From positions 1-64,000 of the forward strand of contig NZ_BDBU01000030.1 in assembly GCF_001613145.1 (NCBI RefSeq): 64,000 bases of DNA. The letters are read 5' to 3'. The notes beneath the pieces were generated by a model. It did no database searches and was not told the DNA's origin. It saw only the letters and a program-made list of their open reading frames with translations. This DNA is from Nocardia jejuensis NBRC 103114. Its GTDB lineage: Bacteria > Actinomycetota > Actinomycetes > Mycobacteriales > Mycobacteriaceae. This document shows, one piece after another, positions 9,440-18,136 of the stretch (positions are counted from its first letter, which is position 1; the number at the start of each line of letters is the position of its first letter). The translations under genes were made by a program, and so were the position numbers.

Positions 9440-10303
9440 CTACTTGCGCAGGGCCTGGACCAGCTGCAGGAGGGGGAGCTTCGGCGGCTGTTCGGGTTCT
9501 TCGTCCACGGCGTAGGGGTCGATGATCCGGGTGTGGGGGATCTCGGCCTCGGGGTCGGCGAAGGGCTTGAATTTCTTGTCGCCGAGGACCTGGTAGTTGA
9601 GGTAGCCGACGAGCAGGGCTCGGGTGAGGCGCTCGGTTCGGGGTTCGTGCTTGCCCGCGCCCAGGGCGGCGAGGGCGCGGCGGCCCTCCACCATGCCGTT
9701 GTGGGAGGCGCGGTCCACCGAACGCAGGATGGTGCCCTCACCCCACGCGGCGGCGAGCGGGACGGCGTTGGAGTTGACCGTATCCACATCGGCGGCCCCG
9801 GCCAGGATCAGCGCGGACACGTCGATCTCGGGCGCGAGCGACTCGGCCGACGGCGCGGTGGGGGAGGGATAGAGGGCGGCCACAGCGGCCACGTCGCGCT
9901 GGGAGGCGGCGATGACTGCCGCGCCCGCACCCATGCCGTGCCCGGCCAGCACCAGCTTCTTCGGATCCACGCTGATCTCGCCGGAACCCAGGCGCACCCC
10001 GGCGCAGATGTCCAGGGTCGTGAGCAGATCGGTCGCGAGGTTCAGGTGCGAGGGAATCGGTCCGCGTTCGGTATCGGGCGCGGCGGCGACATAGCCCCAC
10101 GACGCCAGATGCTCGAGCAGTCGCCGATAGTTTCCGGCACCGGTCAGCCAGCTGTGACCGAATGCCACCGCGGGCAGGTTCAGTCCCTTCTCCGGCGTGT
10201 AGACCACGCCGGGCTGCCCGGCGATGCCGAGGTTGCCGCGCAGCACCGCATGCGGGCCGCGGGCGGTCAGAATGCTCAGGAGCGATTTCACAGACGCCGA
10301 CAC
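9440..10303 (-). CDS. Dienelactone-hydrolase/chlorophyllase-like alpha/beta hydrolase
   Basis: A 287-residue protein with GVVYTPEKGLNLPAVAFGHSWLTGAGNYRRLLEHLASWGYVAAAPDTERG, typical of the dienelactone hydrolase / chlorophyllase-like fold. The nucleophile elbow reads GHGMGAG, with Gly-Met in place of Ser, so ester hydrolysis by the standard triad is doubtful. Later parts include LILAGAADVDTVN and SHNGMV (a likely His position). I chose GTG 10303 because a TAGGTT box sits 7 bases before it; the open frame continues to 10387 with unconvincing sequence. The gene is opposite in strand to its neighbours, as is Rv3438 in M. tuberculosis. Confidence 0.8.
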   Translation of the reverse strand: MSASVKSLLSILTARGPHAVLRGNLGIAGQPGVVYTPEKGLNLPAVAFGHSWLTGAGNYRRLLEHLASWGYVAAAPDTERGPIPSHLNLATDLLTTLDICAGVRLGSGEISVDPKKLVLAGHGMGAGAAVIAASQRDVAAVAALYPSPTAPSAESLAPEIDVSALILAGAADVDTVNSNAVPLAAAWGEGTILRSVDRASHNGMVEGRRALAALGAGKHEPRTERLTRALLVGYLNYQVLGDKKFKPFADPEAEIPHTRIIDPYAVDEEPEQPPKLPLLQLVQALRK

Positions 10304-10310
10304 GACGTAG

Positions 10311-10316
10311 AACCTA
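10311..10316 (-). promoter_or_regulatory. -10 box TAGGTT, leaderless start of the hydrolase-like gene
   Basis: On the minus strand TAGGTT is followed by 7 bases and then the GTG at 10303, so transcription would begin at or next to the start codon. No Shine-Dalgarno sequence is present. Confidence 0.6.
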
Positions 10317-10390
10317 TCCGATGCGGGAGCCCTTGGGGCGTTTCGCCCAGTCCTGTTCGCACTCGGATTCGCGCGCCTGTCGGGCACGGT

Positions 10391-10396
10391 TAGGCT
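10391..10396 (+). promoter_or_regulatory. -10 box TAGGCT, likely leaderless glmS
   Basis: TAGGCT is followed by 8 bases and the glmS ATG. No ribosome-binding site and no room for a glmS ribozyme in the 101-base divergent intergenic region. Confidence 0.55.
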
Positions 10397-10404
10397 GGTG
10401 ACCC

Positions 10405-12273
10405 ATGTGCGGAATCGTGGGGTATGTGGGGTACCGGGACGCCCTCGGGGTGGTCGTTGACGCGTTGCGCCGCATGGAATATCGAGGTTACGACTCTGCG
10501 GGCGTGGCCATTCTGGACGGCGCGGGCGGTCTGGCCGTGGAGCGCAAGGCCGGTCGCCTGTCGAATCTGGAAGCCGAACTGGGCGAGGCCGCGACGGCGC
10601 GTTTCGCCGGTAGCACCGGTATGGGACACACCCGCTGGGCGACCCACGGCGCGCCGACCGACCGCAATGCCCACCCGCACCGCGACCTCGACGGCCGGGT
10701 CGCGGTGGTGCACAACGGCATCATCGAGAACTTCGTCCCGCTCCGCCGCGAACTCGAGGACGCCGGGGTCGAACTCGGCAGCGATACCGACACCGAGGTG
10801 ACGGTCCATCTGGTGTCGCGCGCGTACGCGTCCGGCGAGACCGCGGGGGACTTCGTCGGCTCCGCGCTCTCGGTGGTGCGGCGGCTCGAGGGTGCGTTCA
10901 CCCTGCTGTTCACGCATGCCGACCATCCGGACACGATCATCGCCGCGCGCCGCTCCACGCCGCTCGTCGTCGGTGTCGGACAGGGCGAGATGTTCATCGC
11001 CTCGGACGTCACCGCGTTCATCGAACACACCCGGGAGGCGGTGGAACTGGGTCAGGACCAGGCCGTCGTCATCACCGCGGACAGCTACCGGGTGACCGAC
11101 TTCCACGGTGCGACCGAGGGCGTGCAGACCCGGCCGTTCACCATCGATTGGGATCTGGCGGCCGCGGAGAAGGGCGGCCACGACTACTTCATGCTCAAGG
11201 AGATCGAGGAGCAGCCCGCCGGGGTCGCGGACACGCTCATCGGCCACTTCGCGGACGGCCGCATCGTTCTGGACGAGCAGCGGCTGGCCGATCAGGAGCT
11301 GCGCGAGTTCGACAAGGTGTTCGTGGTCGCCTGCGGCAGCTCGTATCACGCGGGCCTGCTCGCCAAGTACGCCATCGAACACTGGACCCGTCTGCCCGTC
11401 GAGGTCGAGCTGGCCAGCGAATTCCGTTACCGCGACCCGGTTCTGGACCGCTCCACCCTGGTCGTGGCCATCTCCCAATCCGGAGAGACGGCCGACACGC
11501 TGGAGGCCGTGCGACACGCCAAGGAGCAGAAGGCGCGAGTCCTGGCCATCTGCAACACCAATGGCGCGCAGATCCCCCGCGAATCGGATGCCGTGCTGTA
11601 CACCCGCACCGGGCCCGAGATCGGCGTCGCCTCCACCAAGGCATTCCTCGCCCAGATCACCGCCAACTATCTGGTCGGCCTGGCGCTGGCCCAGGCGCGC
11701 GGCACCAAGTACCCCGACGAGGTCGCCCGCGAATTCGCCGAACTCGAGGCGATGCCGAAACTCGTAGCGCGCGTGCTCGAATCGGCGCCTCAGGTGCGGG
11801 CGATCGCGCGCTCGCTCGCCCACGTACCGACCGTGCTGTTCCTGGGCCGCCACGTCGGGTACCCCGTCGCACTCGAGGGTGCGCTCAAGCTCAAAGAGCT
11901 GGCCTACATGCACGCCGAGGGCTTCGCCGCGGGCGAGCTCAAGCACGGTCCCATCGCCCTCATCGAGCAGGGCCTGCCCGTCATCGTCGTCATGCCCTCG
12001 CCGAAGAGCCGTGCGGTCCTGCATTCCAAACTGCTGAGCAATATCCGCGAGATCCAGGCCCGTGGTGCGCGCACCATCGTCATCGCCGAGGAGGGCGACG
12101 AGACGGTCCGCCCCTTCGCCGACGACCTCATCGAAATCCCCTCGGCCCCAACGCTCTACCAGCCGCTGCTGTCCACCGTCCCGCTGCAGATCTTCGCGGC
12201 CGAGGTGGCCCAGGCCCGCGGCTACGACGTCGACAAGCCCCGCAACCTCGCCAAATCCGTGACGGTCGAGTGA
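10405..12273 (+). CDS. glmS: Glutamine-fructose-6-phosphate aminotransferase (isomerizing)
   Basis: The product makes glucosamine-6-phosphate from fructose-6-phosphate and glutamine, the entry to UDP-GlcNAc. It has 622 residues. It starts MCGIVGYVG, where Cys2 becomes the N-terminal nucleophile of the class II glutaminase domain. Other motifs are GMGHTRWATHG, HNGIIEN, and two SIS isomerase domains with ACGSSYHAG, ISQSGETADT and the C-terminal DKPRNLAKSVTVE. Each residue group matches the family and the length is normal. It is divergent from the 9440-10303 gene and convergent with the cupredoxin gene, whose stop is 7 bases away. Confidence 0.98.
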   Translation: MCGIVGYVGYRDALGVVVDALRRMEYRGYDSAGVAILDGAGGLAVERKAGRLSNLEAELGEAATARFAGSTGMGHTRWATHGAPTDRNAHPHRDLDGRVAVVHNGIIENFVPLRRELEDAGVELGSDTDTEVTVHLVSRAYASGETAGDFVGSALSVVRRLEGAFTLLFTHADHPDTIIAARRSTPLVVGVGQGEMFIASDVTAFIEHTREAVELGQDQAVVITADSYRVTDFHGATEGVQTRPFTIDWDLAAAEKGGHDYFMLKEIEEQPAGVADTLIGHFADGRIVLDEQRLADQELREFDKVFVVACGSSYHAGLLAKYAIEHWTRLPVEVELASEFRYRDPVLDRSTLVVAISQSGETADTLEAVRHAKEQKARVLAICNTNGAQIPRESDAVLYTRTGPEIGVASTKAFLAQITANYLVGLALAQARGTKYPDEVAREFAELEAMPKLVARVLESAPQVRAIARSLAHVPTVLFLGRHVGYPVALEGALKLKELAYMHAEGFAAGELKHGPIALIEQGLPVIVVMPSPKSRAVLHSKLLSNIREIQARGARTIVIAEEGDETVRPFADDLIEIPSAPTLYQPLLSTVPLQIFAAEVAQARGYDVDKPRNLAKSVTVE

Positions 12274-12280
12274 GGCGCGA

Positions 12281-12700
12281 TCACTCGACGGTGATGGTGC
12301 CCTTCATGTCCGGGTGCAGGGGGCAGAGGTAGCGGTAGGTGCCGGGGACGGTGAAGGTGTGGGACCACTCGCCCTGGCGCATGATCGGGCTGTTGATGCC
12401 CAGGGCGACGTCGCCGATGCCCTGGACGGCGTGCGGGACGGTGTCGTCGAACTTCCAGGCGACGGTGTCACCGGCCTTGATGGTCACCGCGGCCGGGGAG
12501 AACTTCATATCGGAGACGGCGACGGTGACCGAGGCGGGGGCGCGCGGGCCGGAGGTGGCGGACGCCGAGGTGGACGGCGCGGCGGTGGTGGATTTCGCCG
12601 CGGTCGAGGAGTTCGAACCGCAACCGCCGGCGATCAGCGCTCCGGCGACCACGATCACGAGGAACAGGGCACGCGCGGGAGAGAAGCGGCGGATCGACAT
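12281..12700 (-). CDS. Cupredoxin-type copper lipoprotein
   Basis: A 139-residue protein with an N-terminal membrane segment and lipobox LIAGGC (Cys27), a Ser/Thr/Ala linker, then a plastocyanin-like domain VTVAVSDMKFSPAAVTIKAGDTVAWKFDD. Type 1 copper ligands are visible: His in TVPHAV and Cys, His and Met in YLCPLHPDM. It is probably an outer-face copper electron carrier or copper-binding protein. ATG 12700 is chosen because the signal sequence starts there and a TACCCT box lies 7 bases upstream. Confidence 0.9.
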   Translation of the reverse strand: MSIRRFSPARALFLVIVVAGALIAGGCGSNSSTAAKSTTAAPSTSASATSGPRAPASVTVAVSDMKFSPAAVTIKAGDTVAWKFDDTVPHAVQGIGDVALGINSPIMRQGEWSHTFTVPGTYRYLCPLHPDMKGTITVE

Positions 12701-12707
12701 GGCAGCC

Positions 12708-12713
12708 AGGGTA
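12708..12713 (-). promoter_or_regulatory. -10 box TACCCT, leaderless cupredoxin gene
   Basis: Minus-strand TACCCT, 7 bases, then the ATG at 12700; no Shine-Dalgarno is seen. Confidence 0.6.
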
Positions 12714-12806
12714 ACCGGCGCTGGTAGCAGGCCATTCGCGGGCGTAGTCTGCTGTCGTCGCACGCAGGCGGGATCTGCTCCCGCGAGGACCGGTCGTGAG
12801 AGGCGG

Positions 12807-14279
12807 ATGATGCACGCTTCGGAGGTACGCGGGTACTACACGGCAGACGAGGTGCGGACCGCGGAAGCGGAACTGTTCACCCGCGTCGCCGCCGGAATGC
12901 CGATGCGCCGGGCCGCGCACGGACTCGCGGACACGGTGGCGGCGGAGCTGCGCGACCGGACCGGAGGAGTGACCGGCCGCGCGGTGACACTGCTGGTGGG
13001 CTCCGGCGACAACGGCGGCGACGCGCTCTGGGCGGGGTCGTTTCTACGCCGCCGGGGCGTCGCGGTGCTGGCCGTGCTGCTCTCACCCGAACGCGCGCAT
13101 GCTCAGGGGCTGGCGGCATTGCGGAAAGCCGGTGGGCGGGTGCGCACCGATATCGGCGACCCGGAGCAGGCGCTCGGTGATCCGGATCTGGTGGTCGACG
13201 GCATAGTCGGCATCTCGGGACGCGGGCCGCTGCGTCCCGATGCGGCGAAACTTGTTTCCGCCGTGCGGGTTCCGATCGTGGCGGCGGATCTTCCCAGCGG
13301 TGTGGACTCCGATACCGGAGCGGTCGAGGGGCCCGCGGTGCGAGCCGAGGTGACCGTCGCCTTCGGGGCGTACAAACCGGTGCACGCTCTGGCCGCTCCC
13401 CACTGCGGCCGAATCGACTTGGTGCCCATCGGATTACAGTTGCCGGAGCCGAATCTCGCTGCGCTGCGGCCGGAATCGATCGGTGCGGCATGGCCGGTGC
13501 CGGAGGCGTCCGACGACAAGTACTCCCAGGGCGTCACCGGAGTCTGCGCGGGCAGCGCCACCTATCCCGGCGCGGCCGTGCTGTGCACCGGCGGAGCGAT
13601 CGCCGCCACCTCCGGCATGGTGCGCTACGTGGGCTCCGGCGCCGCCGAGGTGCTCACGCACCTCCCCGAAGTCATCGCCTCCCCGAGCATCTCGAAGACG
13701 GGCCGAGTGCAGGCCTGGGTGTTCGGCCCCGGCGCGGGCACCGACTCCGCCGCTCGCGACCGTCTCGCGGAAATCCTCGCCACCGACCTTCCGGTGGTCG
13801 TCGATGCCGATGGGCTCACCCTGTTGTCCGCGGATCCCGGTCTCGTCACCGCGCGGACCGCCCCCACCGTCCTCACCCCGCACGCCGGTGAGTTCGCGCG
13901 CCTCACCGGCTCCGACCCCGCGCCCGATCGTGTGGCCGCCGTTCGTGAACTCGCCGAATCCTGGCAGGTCACCGTCCTTCTCAAGGGGCGAGCGACCCTG
14001 ATCGCGGCTCCCGGCCGTCCGGTCCTGGTCAACGAGGCCGGTGGCTCCTGGGCCGCCACCGCGGGCTCCGGCGACATCCTGTCCGGTGTCCTCGGCGCCC
14101 TCCTGGCAGCGGGCCGCGACCCAGCCTGGTCCGCCGCGGCCGCCGCCCGGGTCCACGCCCTGGCGGCCAACCTCGCCGCGCACGATCGAGCCCCCTCGGG
14201 AACCCCCATCTCCGCCTCTCCGCTCCTGGGCCACATCCGCGAGGCCATCGGAACCCTGCGCACGTTCGCGGCGACCTGA
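12807..14279 (+). CDS. nnr: Bifunctional NAD(P)H-hydrate epimerase/dehydratase
   Basis: The enzyme repairs hydrated NAD(P)H: the N-terminal half epimerises the R and S forms, the C-terminal half dehydrates S-NAD(P)HX using ADP. It has 490 residues, close to the M. tuberculosis protein. The N-terminal YjeF_N domain shows GSGDNGGDALWAG and VDGIVGISGRGPL. The C-terminal carbohydrate-kinase-like domain shows FGPGAGTDS, VVDADGLTLL, LTPHAGEFARLTG and GSGDILSGVLGALLA. Two adjacent ATGs (12807, 12810) follow a GAGAGGCGG purine-rich site. In M. tuberculosis nnr also lies near glmS and alr. Confidence 0.95.
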   Translation: MMHASEVRGYYTADEVRTAEAELFTRVAAGMPMRRAAHGLADTVAAELRDRTGGVTGRAVTLLVGSGDNGGDALWAGSFLRRRGVAVLAVLLSPERAHAQGLAALRKAGGRVRTDIGDPEQALGDPDLVVDGIVGISGRGPLRPDAAKLVSAVRVPIVAADLPSGVDSDTGAVEGPAVRAEVTVAFGAYKPVHALAAPHCGRIDLVPIGLQLPEPNLAALRPESIGAAWPVPEASDDKYSQGVTGVCAGSATYPGAAVLCTGGAIAATSGMVRYVGSGAAEVLTHLPEVIASPSISKTGRVQAWVFGPGAGTDSAARDRLAEILATDLPVVVDADGLTLLSADPGLVTARTAPTVLTPHAGEFARLTGSDPAPDRVAAVRELAESWQVTVLLKGRATLIAAPGRPVLVNEAGGSWAATAGSGDILSGVLGALLAAGRDPAWSAAAAARVHALAANLAAHDRAPSGTPISASPLLGHIREAIGTLRTFAAT

Positions 14280-14318
14280 CCTGGTCGCCGGCGGTTTCGG
14301 CGTCATCGCCGGTCCGGA

Positions 14319-15248
14319 CTAGGTCAGGGTGGTCGCGGCGGTGTGGAGGGCGGCTCGGGCGGCGGTGATGACGGGGTGGCGGGCGGTGCCCCGGCGGTAG
14401 GCGAGGTGGGTGCGGCGATGGGTGGGCAGGGGAGTGAGGGTGACATTGGGGGGAACGGTGTGTGCCCCCAGCTCGGGGACCAGGGCGACGCCCTGACCGG
14501 CGGAGACCAGAGCCAGGACGGTGCTGAAGTCGTCGGCGTGGTGACGGATGCGCGGGGTGAATCCCGTTGCGAGACACGCTCGGACGGTCATGGTGTGGCA
14601 GAGGGTGCCGGGGGTGCTGGCGATCCAGGGGGAATCCGCGTGCGCCGCGACGACTTCCCGGCCGGATGTGGCCGTGTCCGGTCGCAGGTCGGTGGGCGGC
14701 TCGGAGGCGGGCGTCATGGTGGCGAGGTAGACGGTCTCCTCGAGCAGGGGCTCGGTGTCGAGGCCGGGGTCGGGGCCGACGGGGACGTAGTCGTATTCCT
14801 GCACCAGGGCGATATCGAGGGATTCCGCGCGCAGGGCGGCGGGCGCGCCCGCCGGGTCCAGTTCGGTGACCAGCAGTTCCAGGTGCGGGTGGTCGCGGCT
14901 GAGGGTGACCAGGGCGGGGGACAGGATGGAGCGGATGGCCGTGGGGAAGGCGCCGATGCGCAGGGTTCCGGTGAGTTCGGTTCTGGCGGTGGCCAATTCC
15001 GAGGATGCCTGCGCCAGCACGGCCAGGATCGACTCGGCGTGCTCGACCAGGCGCACGGCGGCGGGGGTGAGGGTGACGCTGCGCCCGGTGCGTTCCAGGA
15101 GCGGGACACCGGCCTCGCGCTCGAGCGCGGTCAGCTGCTGGGATACCGCGGACGGGGTATAGGCCAGGGCCTCGGCGACCGCGGCGATGGTCCCGCGACG
15201 CGCGAGTTCACGCAGTAGGCGGAGACGGCGCACATCGAGCATCAGCAC
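14319..15248 (-). CDS. LysR family transcriptional regulator
   Basis: A 309-residue regulator. The N-terminal winged HTH reads LRLLRELARRGTIAAVAEALAYTPSAVSQQLTALEREAG. The C-terminal periplasmic-binding-like effector domain has GTLRIGAFPTAIRSILSPAL, LDIALVQEYD and GQGVALVPELG. It is divergent from the dihydrodipicolinate-synthase-family gene at 15313 with 64 bases between starts, the usual layout of a LysR regulator with its target. Start ATG could be 15248 or the second Met at 15242. The effector is unknown. Confidence 0.92.
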   Translation of the reverse strand: MLMLDVRRLRLLRELARRGTIAAVAEALAYTPSAVSQQLTALEREAGVPLLERTGRSVTLTPAAVRLVEHAESILAVLAQASSELATARTELTGTLRIGAFPTAIRSILSPALVTLSRDHPHLELLVTELDPAGAPAALRAESLDIALVQEYDYVPVGPDPGLDTEPLLEETVYLATMTPASEPPTDLRPDTATSGREVVAAHADSPWIASTPGTLCHTMTVRACLATGFTPRIRHHADDFSTVLALVSAGQGVALVPELGAHTVPPNVTLTPLPTHRRTHLAYRRGTARHPVITAARAALHTAATTLT

Positions 15249-15312
15249 AGCTTATGCTCGGATGCAGAAACGTGAAATAGACCTGAAGGCTCGCGGCGTT
15301 CAGGCTGGTGCC

Positions 15313-16215
15313 ATGACCTTCGAAGGCTTGTACGTCCCGCTGATCACCCCGTTCGACGGCACCGGCGCGGTCGCGGAGACCGCCCTCGAACGACTCGCCC
15401 ACGATGCCCTGGACGCGGGCGCGTCGGGCCTCGTCGCACTCGGCACCACCGGCGAACCGGCCACCCTCACCGTCGCCGAACGCCGCCGGGTGCTCGACAT
15501 CTGTGCCGAGGTCTGCCGTGACCGCGGAGCCCAGCTGATCGCCGGGGCCGGATCCAATGCCACCGCCGACTCGATCCGCGACCTGATCGAACTCGACCCC
15601 CGGGCCGACGCCGCGCTGGCCGTGGTCCCCTACTACATCCGCCCCTCGGAAGCCGGTGTGGTGGAACACTTTCGGCAACTCGCCGCCGCCAGCCCGGTCC
15701 CGCTGTTCATCTATCACATTCCGTACCGCACCAGCCTGACCCTGAGCGCCGAAACCCTGTGCCGCCTGGCCGAATTGCCGAACGTCGCGGGCTTCAAATA
15801 CACGGCGGGCGGCATCGACGACACCACGATCACGTTCCTGAGCCGCCTCCCCGCCCACACCGCGATCCTGGCCGGTGACGATCTGTACGCCGCGCCGCTG
15901 CTCGCGCTCGGCGCCGTCGGCGGAATCCTGGCCTGCGCCAACGTCGCCACCGCCGCCTACGTCGAACTCATCGACGCCTGGCGCTCCGGGGCGATCGAGC
16001 ACGCCCGCCGACTCGGCAACCGGCTGACCCCGCTCGCCACGGCCCTGTTCAGCGAGCCGAACCCGACGATCGTGAAAGCGGTTCTGGCCGCTCAGGGCCG
16101 AATCCCGACCCCCTCGGTGCGCCTCCCGCTGCTGCCCGCCTCCGACGATGCGCTGCAGGCCGCGCTGAACACCCTCGATGCCATCGGCACACCGGCCCTG
16201 GTGCCCGCTCCCTGA
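15313..16215 (+). CDS. Dihydrodipicolinate synthase/N-acetylneuraminate lyase family protein
   Basis: A 300-residue class I aldolase-type TIM barrel. Motifs: GLYVPLITPFD, the GTTGEPATLTVAER substrate loop, Tyr in YHIPYRTS, the Schiff-base Lys in VAGFKYTAGG, and GAVGGILACANV. DapA itself is normally elsewhere and non-lysine members (aldolases, lyases, dehydratases) share all these motifs, so the substrate cannot be named. A divergent LysR regulator argues for an inducible catabolic role over housekeeping lysine synthesis. ATG 15313 is the first codon matching the family start. Confidence 0.88.
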   Translation: MTFEGLYVPLITPFDGTGAVAETALERLAHDALDAGASGLVALGTTGEPATLTVAERRRVLDICAEVCRDRGAQLIAGAGSNATADSIRDLIELDPRADAALAVVPYYIRPSEAGVVEHFRQLAAASPVPLFIYHIPYRTSLTLSAETLCRLAELPNVAGFKYTAGGIDDTTITFLSRLPAHTAILAGDDLYAAPLLALGAVGGILACANVATAAYVELIDAWRSGAIEHARRLGNRLTPLATALFSEPNPTIVKAVLAAQGRIPTPSVRLPLLPASDDALQAALNTLDAIGTPALVPAP

Positions 16216-16478
16216 CGCCTTCGACCAGTCCCCGGCGCTGCCGGATCTCGCCCGGTACCGCTCGAAGCCACCGATTCCGTCGTGCGCGGACCCCGCCTCG
16301 GCGGTCGGAGGCTGACGACTCCGCCGATGCGCGGCACCGAACCTCCGTAGTCACCGGCCGCCGCGATCCGAAACCGGTATCCGGGCGGCCATCGGCCGAC
16401 ATCCGCTATCTGTTCGGTACCGCCCGCCGAGCGGGTGTGAGCGCGGTCGCCGCGCCTCGGATGGCAGGATCGGGCATT

Positions 16479-17612
16479 GTGAACACCGTGCCGCAGCTCG
16501 AAACCCTCATCGATCTGGATGCCATCGCGCACAACGTGCGCATCCTGACCGAACACGCGGGGGACGCCGCCGTCATGGTGGTCGTGAAGGCCGACGGCTA
16601 CAACCACGGTGCGATCGAGGTCGCCAAGGCGGCACTGGCGGCGGGCGCGCGGGAACTGGGCGTGACCACCATCGCCGAGGCCGTGGCCCTGCGTGAATCC
16701 GGCATCGACGCGCCGATCCTGTGCTGGCTCAACAACTCCGACGCCGATTTCGGCAGTGCCATCGCCGCCGATATCGAGATCGCGGTGCCCTCGGTGGCGC
16801 ACCTGGAGGGCGTTGCGGCGGCGGTCGATCGGCTCGGCCGTCCGGCGATCGTCTCGGTGAAGGTCGATACCGGGCTCAATCGCAACGGCGTGCCCGAGTC
16901 CGAATATCCACGCCTGCTGGAACTGCTGAAACAACTCGTCACCGAGGACAAGGTGCGCCTACGGGCGATCTTCTCCCATCTCGCGAACGCCGACGAGCCG
17001 CGGCACCCGAGCATCGACCTGCAACGGGACCGCTTCGGGGAGTTCATCGCCGTCGCCCGGGCGCACGGGCTGACACCCGAACTCGTGCACCTCGCCAATT
17101 CCGCTGCCGCGCTGACCCGTCCGGACCTCGCCTTCGACATGGTGCGTCCCGGCATCGCCGTCTACGGGCTGTCGCCGATCCCGGAGATCTCCGATTTCGG
17201 ACTGCGCCCGGCCATGACCTTCCGCGCCCGCGTCGCCCTGGTGAAACGGGTCGCGGCGGGTGAGGGCGTGTCCTACGGGCACGAGTGGATCGCCGACCGC
17301 GACACCACCGTCGCCCTCATTCCCGCCGGTTACGCGGACGGCGTGCCGCGCACCCTCGGCGGCAAGTTCTCGGTGTGGCTCGGCGGCGCGCGCCGGCCCG
17401 GCATCGGCCGCATCTGCATGGATCAACTGGTGGTGAACCTCGGCGAGAACGAGACAGGGGTGCGCGAAGGTGACACCGCCGTCCTGTTCGGCGGCGAGCC
17501 CGGCGTCCCGCACCCGCAGGAGTGGGCGGACGCACTCGGCACCATCCACTACGAAGTGGTGTGCGCACCGCGCGGCCGTGCGGTGCGCGGATACCTCGGA
17601 GGCGATCGATGA
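16479..17612 (+). CDS. alr: Alanine racemase
   Basis: The PLP enzyme that makes D-alanine for peptidoglycan. From GTG 16479 it has 377 residues. Motifs: IDLDAIAHNVR, the PLP lysine in VVVKADGYNHG, KVDTGLNRNG, HLANSAA, FDMVRPGIAVYG, the catalytic Tyr in VSYGHEW, IPAGYADGVPR, and GRICMDQLVVN. An AGGA site 9 bases before GTG 16479 supports that start; an in-frame GTG at 16437 and ATG at 16461 would give longer forms. It overlaps tsaE by 4 bases, starting the alr-tsaE-tsaB-rimI-tsaD run also found in M. tuberculosis. Confidence 0.95.
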   Translation: MNTVPQLETLIDLDAIAHNVRILTEHAGDAAVMVVVKADGYNHGAIEVAKAALAAGARELGVTTIAEAVALRESGIDAPILCWLNNSDADFGSAIAADIEIAVPSVAHLEGVAAAVDRLGRPAIVSVKVDTGLNRNGVPESEYPRLLELLKQLVTEDKVRLRAIFSHLANADEPRHPSIDLQRDRFGEFIAVARAHGLTPELVHLANSAAALTRPDLAFDMVRPGIAVYGLSPIPEISDFGLRPAMTFRARVALVKRVAAGEGVSYGHEWIADRDTTVALIPAGYADGVPRTLGGKFSVWLGGARRPGIGRICMDQLVVNLGENETGVREGDTAVLFGGEPGVPHPQEWADALGTIHYEVVCAPRGRAVRGYLGGDR

Positions 17613-18064
17613 GCGACAGCAACGGACACCGCCTGCTCCCGACCGTCGAGGACACCGAGGCGCTGGGACGCGAACTCGCCGAGCAACTCGAGCCCGGTGA
17701 TCTGGTCATCCTGGACGGACCGCTCGGCGCCGGCAAGACCGCGCTCACCCGGGGCATCGCCGCGGGACTCGGCGTCCAAGGACGGGTCAGCTCACCGACT
17801 TTCATCATCGCGCGCCAGCATCGCGCCGGTAATCATCCGGGCGCGGTGGCACTCGTGCACGTGGACGCCTACCGGCTCGGCGGCGACCTCGACGAACTCG
17901 ACGCGCTGGACCTCGACACCGATATCGACGACGCCGTCGTGGTTGTGGAATGGGGCACCGGAGTGGTCGAGCATCTGTCCGATCGGCACCTGCGAGTACA
18001 GCTACGCCGGGAACCCGAGTCGGACGTGCGCACCGCCGACTGGACCTGGCTCGCTACCAACTAG
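17609..18064 (+). CDS. tsaE: tRNA t6A biosynthesis ATPase TsaE
   Basis: A 151-residue P-loop ATPase needed with TsaB and TsaD for threonylcarbamoyl transfer to tRNA A37. Walker A is GPLGAGKTALTRG; SSPTFIIARQH, HVDAYRLGG and VVVEWGTG are typical of TsaE. ATG 17609 overlaps the alr stop (ATGA) and has GGAGG upstream. Confidence 0.95.
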   Translation: MSDSNGHRLLPTVEDTEALGRELAEQLEPGDLVILDGPLGAGKTALTRGIAAGLGVQGRVSSPTFIIARQHRAGNHPGAVALVHVDAYRLGGDLDELDALDLDTDIDDAVVVVEWGTGVVEHLSDRHLRVQLRREPESDVRTADWTWLATN

Positions 18065-18136
18065 CAGGTAGGGCGCGGGCACAGGCGGTACGCGCGACGG
18101 TTGTGGCCGCTACCACCCGGTATCGTAAGGACAATC

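Noticed and set aside
10304-10404. glmS ribozyme or other riboswitch before glmS
   Set aside because: Only 101 bases separate the divergent starts, and the glmS start seems leaderless; no ribozyme core is visible.
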